From Psychrobacter sp. JCM 18900 (GTDB lineage Bacteria; Pseudomonadota; Gammaproteobacteria; Pseudomonadales; Moraxellaceae): a stretch of 64,000 nt of DNA. The notes under the pieces are model-generated. The model was not told where the DNA came from. It did no database searches and was given only the letters and a program-made list of their open reading frames with translations. Location of the stretch: the NCBI RefSeq assembly GCF_904846625.1, contig NZ_CAJHBL010000003.1, positions 124,001-188,000 on the forward strand, read 5' to 3'. The first letter of the stretch is position 1. Each line of letters opens with the position of its first letter. Position numbers and translations under genes: made by a program. Below are positions 55,407 to 64,000 of the stretch, one piece after another.

Positions 55407-56297
55407 ATGGAATACGATAAGCAATTACAGCGTATAAAAAATAGTTCAGGTTTTATTGCTGCTCTTGATCAAAGTGGCGGCAGCACACCGAAAGCGTTAG
55501 AGACTTATGGTGTCAACAGCGACGACTATGATAATGATGAGGCCATGTTTGATTTGGTTCATGAAATGCGTGCTCGTATCATGACATGTGACTGTTTTGA
55601 TAGTGAGCGTGTACTTGGTGCAATTTTATTTGAAGACACCATGGAGCGCGAAGTCAACGGTAAGTCGACGGCCAATCACCTATGGGAAGATAAAAATATC
55701 GTACCATTTTTAAAGGTAGATAAAGGTCTGGCTGAGCAAATGAGCGGCGTACAAGTTATGAAGCCGATTCCGAATCTAGATCTATTATTAGACAAAGCAA
55801 AGAACTATCCTGTATTTGGTACTAAAATGCGCTCAGTCATTTATGAGCCAAACGTCGATGGTATCGAGCTTGTGGTACAGCAGCAGTTTGATGTGGCTAA
55901 GCAGATTATTTCAAAAGGCTTTATGCCTATTGTCGAGCCAGAGGTCAATATTGACAGTGCACAAAAGCATGATTGCGAAGTGTTGTTAAAAGCCGACATC
56001 CTACGTAACCTTGAGCGTTTGGGCGACGAGCAGCAAGTGATGCTCAAGCTAACATTGCCTGAAGAGGTTGGGTTTTATCAGGAGCTGATTGATCATCCTA
56101 AAGTGCTCAAAGTAGTGGCGCTGTCTGGTGGTTATAGTCGTAGCGATGCTTGTACCAAGCTTAAACAAAACCCAGGTATGATTGCGAGCTTCTCGCGTGC
56201 CTTTACCGAAGGCTTAAGTAAGCAACAAAGCGATAGCGAGTTTGCTGAGACCATTAATGCTTCAATTGAAGAGATTTATGAAGCGTCAAAAGTGTAA
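55407..56297 (+). CDS. Fructose-bisphosphate aldolase class I
   Basis: 296-residue class I (Schiff-base) aldolase of the bacterial short type found in Staphylococcus and others, unlike the class II zinc enzyme of most gammaproteobacteria. Seen: GFIAALDQSGGSTPKALETYG at the start, GAILFEDTMEREVNGK and VMKPIPNLDLLLDKA, MPIVEPEVNID, and MLKLTLPE with K214 as the likely Schiff-base lysine. VVALSGGYSRSDACTKL carries the phosphate-binding loop. It acts in gluconeogenesis/glycolysis together with tpiA. The terminator at 56335-56376 is shared with the autotransporter gene. Confidence 0.9.
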   Translation: MEYDKQLQRIKNSSGFIAALDQSGGSTPKALETYGVNSDDYDNDEAMFDLVHEMRARIMTCDCFDSERVLGAILFEDTMEREVNGKSTANHLWEDKNIVPFLKVDKGLAEQMSGVQVMKPIPNLDLLLDKAKNYPVFGTKMRSVIYEPNVDGIELVVQQQFDVAKQIISKGFMPIVEPEVNIDSAQKHDCEVLLKADILRNLERLGDEQQVMLKLTLPEEVGFYQELIDHPKVLKVVALSGGYSRSDACTKLKQNPGMIASFSRAFTEGLSKQQSDSEFAETINASIEEIYEASKV

Positions 56298-56334
56298 AAC
56301 CAAATCTGTACTAGTAAATTTAAGTCAATAATAC

Positions 56335-56376
56335 AAAAAAAGCTTGAACCTAATATGATTAGATTCAAGCTTTTTG
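56335..56376. terminator. Bidirectional terminator between aldolase and autotransporter genes
   Basis: Stem AAAAAGCTTGAACCTAAT / ATTAGATTCAAGCTTTTT with one mismatch and an ATG loop, A-rich at left and T-rich at right, between convergent genes. Confidence 0.88.
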
Positions 56377-56398
56377 CTTTTTATAGATATACTAAGCT

Positions 56399-59300
56399 TT
56401 AGAAGGTTGTTTGTAAGGACACATTAGCGCCTTGACTGTCGTAATTATCACGCCACTCACCACGATAACCTACAGATAGCTTAGTATTGATGGTTGGTGT
56501 ATAGCTCAAACCAATACCTGCAATACCAATTTCGCTTCCAATTTCTTGACCAATGGTAGTGAACTTATCATTAGGCATACTAATAAAGCTTGCCGTAACA
56601 TCAGATCGACGGTCACCATTCTCAACAGCAGCAGCCAATTGACCAGTCAGTGCAATCGCTGGTGTTAGAGCCTGCGATAAACGTAGTCCTGCAGTCCAAC
56701 GCATTGACTCATAGGTATTTTCATCAACGTTCAGATTGTAGACACCAGCCCCTGTTTCACGATAGCTGTCGCTCTCGGCACGCGCATAGTCTACCTGAGC
56801 GAACGGAGTAACATTACGCTGCTGAGTACCAATACGATGAGCAACTCCTAATCCTGCTTGTAAGGTATCAACAGAATAATCAGATTGTGCAACAGCATCT
56901 GTCAGTATGGTCATACGACGTTCACCTTCGACATCGCTCTTACCTAGACCTGTATGGAAATTTAGATCAGTTGCATCGCTTACAGCATAGTTACCGTAGC
57001 CAAGCACTTGCCAATTATTGGCGGTTAGCTCCTGATCAAGACTAGTGCCATCGGTATCAGCATCGCTCTTGATATAAGAAAACGCAACGCCCAGATTAAG
57101 ATCACTATTAATAAGGGTGTCTAATCCTACAATGGCACCATATGCTTTAGAATCATAACCAGTAACACCTTCTTCTGCATCATGGCTACCGTTATTGCCA
57201 ATTAGCTGAGCCCAAAGGTTACGTTGAGGAACAGTCTGGCTATGTTCCTGAATAGCATCAGATGCTGCATAATTAGCATCAGTAATGATACGGTTGGTCG
57301 CGCCCATAAATAATGGCTGCAACTGGTTGGCAGCTGTAGCAAGCTGAGACTGATTAAAGTTGAGGGTCGAGCTAATCAAACTATCAGCCAACGCATTATC
57401 ACCGTTTGTCACACGATCTTGAATGGCTTTGTCTAATACATAAGCGATGCCTATGTCATTTCGATTAGAACGACTGATCACTGATTGAAGGAACGTTGTA
57501 TTGGTTACTGGTGGCTCAGGTGTAACTACTGGTGGCTCAGGTGTAACTACTGGCGGTTCAGGTACAACAACAGGTACTATCATTTTGAGATTTACAGCAT
57601 CAGCATTACTATAATCTGCTTCAAAGCTCACCAATGGACTGTTATCATTGATAGCAGTGAATTCACCAGTACGACTGCTTGCGCTAATAATATCTGTCCA
57701 CTCATTACTACCAGTCATTTTTGTCACAGCTTCTGATGCATCGACTTGCAACTGACCCTGACTAATGTCAGCAGCACCTGTCACAACTAGTTGACCATAG
57801 TCATCAAGACTATTTAAGCTAATACCTAGTATTTCACCATCACGCATGGTGTAATCGCCGTCTAGACTAAGTGTACCTTGTTTAATGTTAGTAGCACCTG
57901 TCCACTGTTTGGCAGTAGTCGCCATCGCTAGCATGCCAGTACCTTTCTTGGTAAAGTCACCTGCACCAGTGATAACAGCACCACCGCCTGCTAGCATAGT
58001 ATTTTCGAATAAGCGCGCATTAAATCCAGCGGTATCAATTGTACCGCCGCCTGCGCCTAAATTAATGAGGTTGTCACCCGTGAAGTTTCTGAATAATTCT
58101 GGCTGAAACTCTGTCAGTTCCAATGTACCATTGTCAAAGTTGACTTCCGATTTTGCAGAGTTCTCAAATCTTTCGATATTTTGAGTATTTACGACGCCAT
58201 TGTTAACGACATTTAATGTACCGCTGCCAAAAGCACCTACAACAGTGATGGGCGCGATCAAAGTAGCATTATCTACTGTCAATTCACCTACTGCATTTGC
58301 GCCTTCAGTATCGGAGCCACCGAGCTGCAACTGACGAGTCACTTCTAGTGTACTTTGATCAGTAACATCAACTTGACCTTTACCTCTAGCAGCAGCCCCT
58401 ACAAAAAGATCCATTGTAGACACTTTGGTGTCTTCTCCACTGATTTCTAAAAGGGCAGTTTCAAGCTCGACTTCAGGTTGAGGTTCAAGTGGAAGTTCAG
58501 ACTCGAATGGAAGTGTAGAGGTACCAATATATACAGCTTCCGCGTTGTTCCATTGTGCACCGCTTGCCAATGATACTTTTGCATCTACGCCAGCAAATGA
58601 ACCAATATAAGCGTTATTAGAGTTCAGAACTGCTTCGTTAGTAATATTAATTTCATTAACAGCATCAACAGCATCAACAGCATCAACACTAATATGAGGG
58701 CCATTGTCATAGCTACCTATACCCGCATATAGGTCGTTTACAGTTAGTGATGAACCATTACCACTAACGTTCACGATACTCTTACTAGCAGTGCTATTAA
58801 GGTTGTTATAGTCCTCTGAGCCTATATATAGAGTGCCTGTTTCAGCCGTACCGCCATTTTCTATGGTAAGTGTACTCGCCCCTGAGTTTCGAGATCTAAT
58901 AAGCACACTTTCTTGAACCTTCAGAGATGAGCCTACACCATCAACGTTGACACTAGTCTCGCCAGTTGTTATTGGCTGATTACCTTGATCATAATAACCA
59001 TATGAGGATATATCTAGAGAATTTGCTTCGGCTGTGCCGCCATTTTTTACGGACAGTGTACTCGTCCCTGAATATTCAGAGGAAATACGCACATTTTCTT
59101 GAACTTTCAGAGATGAGCCTGCACCATCAACGTTGACACTAGTCTCGCCAGTTGTTATTGGCTGATTACCTTGATCATAATAACCATATGAGGATATATC
59201 TAGAGAATTTGCTTCGGCTGTGCCGCCATTTTCTACAGTAAGCGTGGTTTCTGAATTTCTAGAACCAATCGAGAGCCAGTTTTGTGCCTTCAGGGATGAG

Positions 59301-60016
59301 TCTAAACCATCAATTTTGACACTGGTAACAGCAGGTGTTAATTGATTGTTTTCATCAAAATCGTTAAATGAATATATTTCTAGACGGCCTGCTTCAACCG
59401 CGCCACCATTTTCTACGGTAAGTGTGGTTGTTCCTGCATTTCGAGAGTATATATTTAGAAAGTCTCGAGCCTGTAGTAATGACTCTGAACCATTTACATT
59501 AATTCTGATATCACTAGATACTTGTTGGTCAACTGGGCTGTAGAAGCCATTTGTATATATATCGTTAGCTTCTAAACGGCCTCCAGCTTCAATATCTATT
59601 AATGCATTGTTACTTATGAAGAACTGGTCAGTCTGTACTACTCCGTTGTCTGTAATCAGAAGACGTGAAGGTATCTCTTGATCACCATTCATCTGCATAG
59701 AAGAATTGGTATTCACATCATCATCATTATTCTTCAGAATGGTGCTATCATTTTTCACGATATCGTCAACGATAGTATAGCCATTACCCACAATGTTTAC
59801 TGCGCCATTGTCATAGGTGATGGCATGAGTCACACTGGCTATACTCAGTCCGAGCACGCTAAACAGAGCAGTTGATAATGCGCGTAAGGCAAAATTGTTG
59901 TTTGAAGTAGAGGTTGATGATTTACCAGAAGATTTGCCACAAGTTTTGGCAAGTTCAGATACGCACTGATAGACACCTAAAGAATGATTAAAGACAACAC
60001 GATAAATATGATTCAT
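56399..60016 (-). CDS. ESPR-containing type Va autotransporter adhesin-like protein
   Basis: 1205-residue self-secreted surface protein. Order: extended signal peptide region MNHIYRVVFNHSLGVYQCVS (about 1-28), hydrophobic signal core ending SVTHA (about 42-65); a beta-helical passenger (about 66-810) full of NGGxxEA / VDGxGSSLKxQ turns; a PATR-like repeat KKGTGMLAMATTAKQWTGAT near 690; a proline linker of three VVTPEPP units (about 815-837); and a C-terminal beta barrel (about 920-1205) with YRGEWRDNYDSQGANVSLQT and final Phe. Two adjacent 62-residue passenger repeats are nearly identical, and a 9-base tandem repeat codes VDA units. Substrate or ligand unknown; adhesion or aggregation is inferred. 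Confidence 0.92.
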   Translation of the reverse strand: MNHIYRVVFNHSLGVYQCVSELAKTCGKSSGKSSTSTSNNNFALRALSTALFSVLGLSIASVTHAITYDNGAVNIVGNGYTIVDDIVKNDSTILKNNDDDVNTNSSMQMNGDQEIPSRLLITDNGVVQTDQFFISNNALIDIEAGGRLEANDIYTNGFYSPVDQQVSSDIRINVNGSESLLQARDFLNIYSRNAGTTTLTVENGGAVEAGRLEIYSFNDFDENNQLTPAVTSVKIDGLDSSLKAQNWLSIGSRNSETTLTVENGGTAEANSLDISSYGYYDQGNQPITTGETSVNVDGAGSSLKVQENVRISSEYSGTSTLSVKNGGTAEANSLDISSYGYYDQGNQPITTGETSVNVDGVGSSLKVQESVLIRSRNSGASTLTIENGGTAETGTLYIGSEDYNNLNSTASKSIVNVSGNGSSLTVNDLYAGIGSYDNGPHISVDAVDAVDAVNEINITNEAVLNSNNAYIGSFAGVDAKVSLASGAQWNNAEAVYIGTSTLPFESELPLEPQPEVELETALLEISGEDTKVSTMDLFVGAAARGKGQVDVTDQSTLEVTRQLQLGGSDTEGANAVGELTVDNATLIAPITVVGAFGSGTLNVVNNGVVNTQNIERFENSAKSEVNFDNGTLELTEFQPELFRNFTGDNLINLGAGGGTIDTAGFNARLFENTMLAGGGAVITGAGDFTKKGTGMLAMATTAKQWTGATNIKQGTLSLDGDYTMRDGEILGISLNSLDDYGQLVVTGAADISQGQLQVDASEAVTKMTGSNEWTDIISASSRTGEFTAINDNSPLVSFEADYSNADAVNLKMIVPVVVPEPPVVTPEPPVVTPEPPVTNTTFLQSVISRSNRNDIGIAYVLDKAIQDRVTNGDNALADSLISSTLNFNQSQLATAANQLQPLFMGATNRIITDANYAASDAIQEHSQTVPQRNLWAQLIGNNGSHDAEEGVTGYDSKAYGAIVGLDTLINSDLNLGVAFSYIKSDADTDGTSLDQELTANNWQVLGYGNYAVSDATDLNFHTGLGKSDVEGERRMTILTDAVAQSDYSVDTLQAGLGVAHRIGTQQRNVTPFAQVDYARAESDSYRETGAGVYNLNVDENTYESMRWTAGLRLSQALTPAIALTGQLAAAVENGDRRSDVTASFISMPNDKFTTIGQEIGSEIGIAGIGLSYTPTINTKLSVGYRGEWRDNYDSQGANVSLQTTF
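57507..57569 (-). repeat. 21-base tandem repeat coding the proline-rich linker
   Basis: Three head-to-tail 21-base units, the first two identical and the third with three or four changes, coding VVTPEPP-type heptads between the autotransporter passenger and barrel. Copy number could vary without a frameshift. Confidence 0.85.
58661..58687 (-). repeat. 9-base tandem repeat in the autotransporter gene
   Basis: Three perfect copies of AGCATCAAC (plus a degenerate fourth, TTCATTAAC, at 58652-58660) code Val-Asp-Ala triplets. As the unit is a multiple of three, slippage would lengthen or shorten the passenger but keep the frame. Confidence 0.85.
58912..59048 (-). repeat. Autotransporter passenger repeat, copy A
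   Basis: About 137 bases that recur at 59098-59234 with only about two mismatches, offset by exactly 186 bases (62 codons). They encode the SLDISSYGYYDQGNQPITTG stretch and flanks. Confidence 0.9.
59098..59234 (-). repeat. Autotransporter passenger repeat, copy B
   Basis: Second copy of the 58912-59048 repeat. The near identity at DNA level, including third codon positions, indicates recent duplication or gene conversion. Confidence 0.9.
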
Positions 60017-60347
60017 GCTTTTACCCTGAATGTTAACTAACGGAAATGTTAGTGTTTCTTACGGATATATTACTTGATATATAATAATTGTCTATTTTTA
60101 TTTGTCTGGATACATATTATTTATAGGTTGTACTAGCCTTTTTTATACTCTGTTTTTATCTGAAATAGATAAGATCTATCTCGCCCAAATAGTACCTACA
60201 AGGATTTATCTATATTTGAGTTCATTCTAAATAATGGTATAAAAGCATTGTCACTGAATGTGAGATTACAAAAAAGCCCTACTAGATAAGTATGCAAATA
60301 CTCAAATAGTAGGGCTTTTCTTATTTCAAAAGTATAGGTTATTAACC
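60017..60347. other. Intergenic region between thiC and the autotransporter gene
   Basis: About 330 AT-rich bases carrying the autotransporter promoter/leader and the thiC terminator (60272-60319). No gene was seen. Confidence 0.5.
60272..60319 (-). terminator. Intrinsic terminator after thiC
   Basis: Arms AAAAGCCCTACTA / TAGTAGGGCTTTT with a 22-base loop. On the minus strand the stem ends in a T run, so it serves thiC; on the + strand it also ends with TTTT. Confidence 0.82.
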
Positions 60348-62502
<2,155 letters not shown>

Positions 62503-62723
62503 CGCCAGTATCTGCGGGGGTAGGCATCCATCATCTAGACAAGTTTATATCATGAACCCACAACTTCGACCAAAAAGTATCGTCGCGCATGGTGCTCATC
62601 AAATATTGGACGCAGCTTTATATCCTCTCTTCTTATCTGGTTATGCATCACGCATATTAAGACAGTAGTGACGATAAAAATGTATTTCTACGCGCCCTTT
62701 GTCATAAATAACAAAGTGCTTAA
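62503..62723. other. Leader between TPP aptamer and thiC hairpin
   Basis: About 220 bases of thiC leader RNA with no supported gene. On the minus strand a CTTTGT / ACAAAG hairpin lies just after the aptamer, but without a T run. Confidence 0.4.
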
Positions 62724-62850
62724 GACTTCCCTGCGTCGGTACTAACCGCATCAGGTTCGGCGGGTGATCTCTCAGCGAATGTATTAAGGCGACTACTTCA
62801 ATAAAGCAAGTTTAATAAAGTGAGTCAAAAATACACCGCACCCCGAGTCT
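62724..62850 (-). promoter_or_regulatory. TPP (thiamine pyrophosphate) riboswitch
   Basis: On the minus strand: GGGGTGC near the 5' end, the CTGAGA pyrimidine-sensing segment, ACCCGCCGAACCTGATGCGG, then TTAGTACCGACGCAGGGAAG. These are the invariant THI-element parts in correct order. The P3 arm between GGGGTGC and CTGAGA is long (about 65 bases). It lies upstream of thiC, the usual target; TPP would turn thiC off. Confidence 0.95.
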
Positions 62851-63147
62851 GTCAGTGTTGTAAATCAGCCTTTATACTAACAAAATTCTGTACCAACGGC
62901 TAATAGTATTTGGATACAAATATTCTGTGCCACACATACTATTCAATATTTTCGTGAATAATTTTTTGAGTGTTAATAAATGAAGATGCTTAGTATTATT
63001 AGGTTGTAGACAAATTATTCAAATATTATGTAAAGCGAATGAAGGATTCTAGAAGTTGTCATTAAACTGTCATAAAGATTTGGCAAGATAACACGCATAT
63101 CACAAGCAATGCTTTTTTATACCGTTGTTAAACTTCAGGAGTCCTAC
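62851..63147. other. Divergent region between thiC riboswitch and pstS
   Basis: About 300 bases with the thiC promoter on the left and the pstS control region on the right, including a Pho box at 63056-63073. No gene is present. Confidence 0.6.
63056..63077 (+). promoter_or_regulatory. Pho box (PhoB operator) of pstS
   Basis: TTGTCAT-TAAA-CTGTCAT-AAAG: two 7-base repeats spaced by 4 bases, an almost perfect match to the PhoB consensus CTGTCAT-A(A/T)A(A/T)-CTGTCAT. A GATAAC -10-like hexamer follows at 63087-63092, about 10 bases after the box, as usual where PhoB substitutes for a -35. It lies 75 bases before the pstS ATG. Confidence 0.9.
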
Positions 63148-64000
63148 ATGCGTTATTCGTTATTAGCAGTGGCCGTCAGTTGTACATTAATGCTTACGGC
63201 GTGTAATAAGTCAACAGATACGGCGGAGCCAACTGCTGATACTAGCAGTAGCGCTGTGACAACAGCTGAAACAACCTCTCAGACAGCATCTTCTGCTACG
63301 TCAGATTTTAAATCTGCTGAAAATATCGCTATGAATATTACAGGTGCAGGAGCGTCGTTCCCGCAGCCTATCTATGCGAAATGGTCATATGACTACAACG
63401 CTGCGACCGGCGGCCAAGTCAACTATCAGTCGATTGGCTCATCTGGTGGTATCAAACAAATTCAGTCGAAAACAGTAGATTTTGGTGCTTCTGATGCCCC
63501 AATGACGCCTGAAGAGTTAGACGAAGCAGGTTTGATCCAGTTCCCAACAGTCATCGGTGGTGTTGTACCAATCGTCAACATTGATGGTGTTGAGCCTGGT
63601 GCATTGAAACTAGACGGCACAACGTTGGCTGATATCTATTTGGGTAAGATTAGCAACTGGAATGACCCTGCGATTAAGGCGATGAACCCAGATTTGACCT
63701 TGCCAGATGCCCCAATCACAACAGTATTCCGCTCAGATGGTTCAGGTACGACTTTCAACTTTACTGACTATCTTGCCAAGGTTTCACCAAACTGGAAAGA
63801 CACTGTTGGCGTTGATAAAACCGTCAAGTGGCCGACTTCTGCTACTGGTGCAGGTGGTAAAGGTAACGAAGGCGTCTCAAGCTACGTAAACCGCATGAAA
63901 AACTCTATCGGCTATGTTGAGTATGCTTACGCTAAGCAAAATAAGATGTCACATACTGCGCTGAAAAACGCAGCTGGTAACATCGTACAGCCATCTGCTG
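63148..64000 (+). CDS. pstS: Phosphate ABC transporter substrate-binding protein PstS (partial)
   Basis: Periplasmic phosphate-binding lipoprotein of the PstSCAB importer; the gene runs past the window end, with about 284 codons visible. The signal peptide [19 protein letters not shown] has lipobox LTAC with the lipidated C19. A Ser/Thr/Ala-rich tether (about 20-60) follows. The binding domain opens with [16 protein letters not shown] and has [27 protein letters not shown] and [16 protein letters not shown], phosphate-contact motifs of PstS. AGGAGTCCTAC precedes the ATG. The Pho box at 63056-63077 predicts induction by phosphate starvation; pstCAB-phoU may follow outside the window. Confidence 0.95.
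   Translation, partial: MRYSLLAVAVSCTLMLTACNKSTDTAEPTADTSSSAVTTAETTSQTASSATSDFKSAENIAMNITGAGASFPQPIYAKWSYDYNAATGGQVNYQSIGSSGGIKQIQSKTVDFGASDAPMTPEELDEAGLIQFPTVIGGVVPIVNIDGVEPGALKLDGTTLADIYLGKISNWNDPAIKAMNPDLTLPDAPITTVFRSDGSGTTFNFTDYLAKVSPNWKDTVGVDKTVKWPTSATGAGGKGNEGVSSYVNRMKNSIGYVEYAYAKQNKMSHTALKNAAGNIVQPSA

Overview
The window is a contiguous, gene-dense piece of a gammaproteobacterial chromosome, most likely Psychrobacter (Moraxellaceae). The basis is the protein repertoire (a 908-residue IF2, type IV pilus genes pilBCD, cbpA-cbpM, lptFG beside pepA-holC), the moderate AT content, AT-rich intergenic DNA, and a homologue of Balon, the ribosome hibernation factor described in Psychrobacter urativorans. 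This assignment comes from recognising proteins, not from a database search. No intact insertion sequence, prophage or CRISPR array was seen.

Layout. 1-6.2 kb: an ABC-F ATPase, a short RlpA-like secreted protein, two tandem Bor-type lipoproteins, and the cbpA-cbpM co-chaperone pair. 6.2-13.7 kb: sstT, pepA-holC, an isochorismatase-like hydrolase, and lptF-lptG for LPS export. 13.8-20.6 kb: a leftward run recN-yqgE-ruvX-membrane protein-tusA-xerD-DUF3817, plus a small methyltransferase and a PH-domain gene broken by one in-frame stop. 21.4-27.6 kb: ppnP, rlmB, coaE and pilB-pilC-pilD. 27.9-41.7 kb: the conserved translation/RNA cluster tpiA-secG-tRNA-Leu-tRNA-fMet-rimP-nusA-infB-rbfA-truB, then a DJ-1/PfpI gene and two small hydrophilic proteins, then rpsO-pnp. 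41.9-45.6 kb: a leftward group prlC-yheV, a coiled-coil membrane protein and a divergent macro-domain protein. 46.1-56.3 kb: the Balon homologue, an EEP-family hydrolase, an oxidoreductase, an EcsC-family protein, alkB, an alpha/beta hydrolase, an ABC exporter, an EamA transporter and a class I aldolase. 56.4-64 kb: a large ESPR-type autotransporter, thiC behind a TPP riboswitch, and the start of pstS behind a Pho box; pstS runs off the window.

Points of most interest: (1) the Balon/aeRF1-like hibernation factor at 46107-47219, with a GGS-containing loop where eukaryotic and archaeal release factors carry GGQ, and a boxA-like motif in its leader; (2) two perfect 16-bp parS palindromes, inside the ABC-F gene and inside alkB, 48.9 kb apart, which suggest an origin-proximal location; (3) an 18-bp perfect inverted repeat at the start of truB; (4) near-identical 62-residue repeats in the autotransporter passenger; (5) a macro-domain protein that appears to lack the canonical glycine-rich loop; (6) a PH-domain gene with a single in-frame TAA.

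Much of the window is housekeeping. Regulation that can be read from sequence includes the TPP riboswitch of thiC, the Pho box of pstS, a near-consensus sigma-70 promoter for the initiator tRNA, an extended -10 promoter for tpiA, and many intrinsic terminators, several of them shared between convergent genes.
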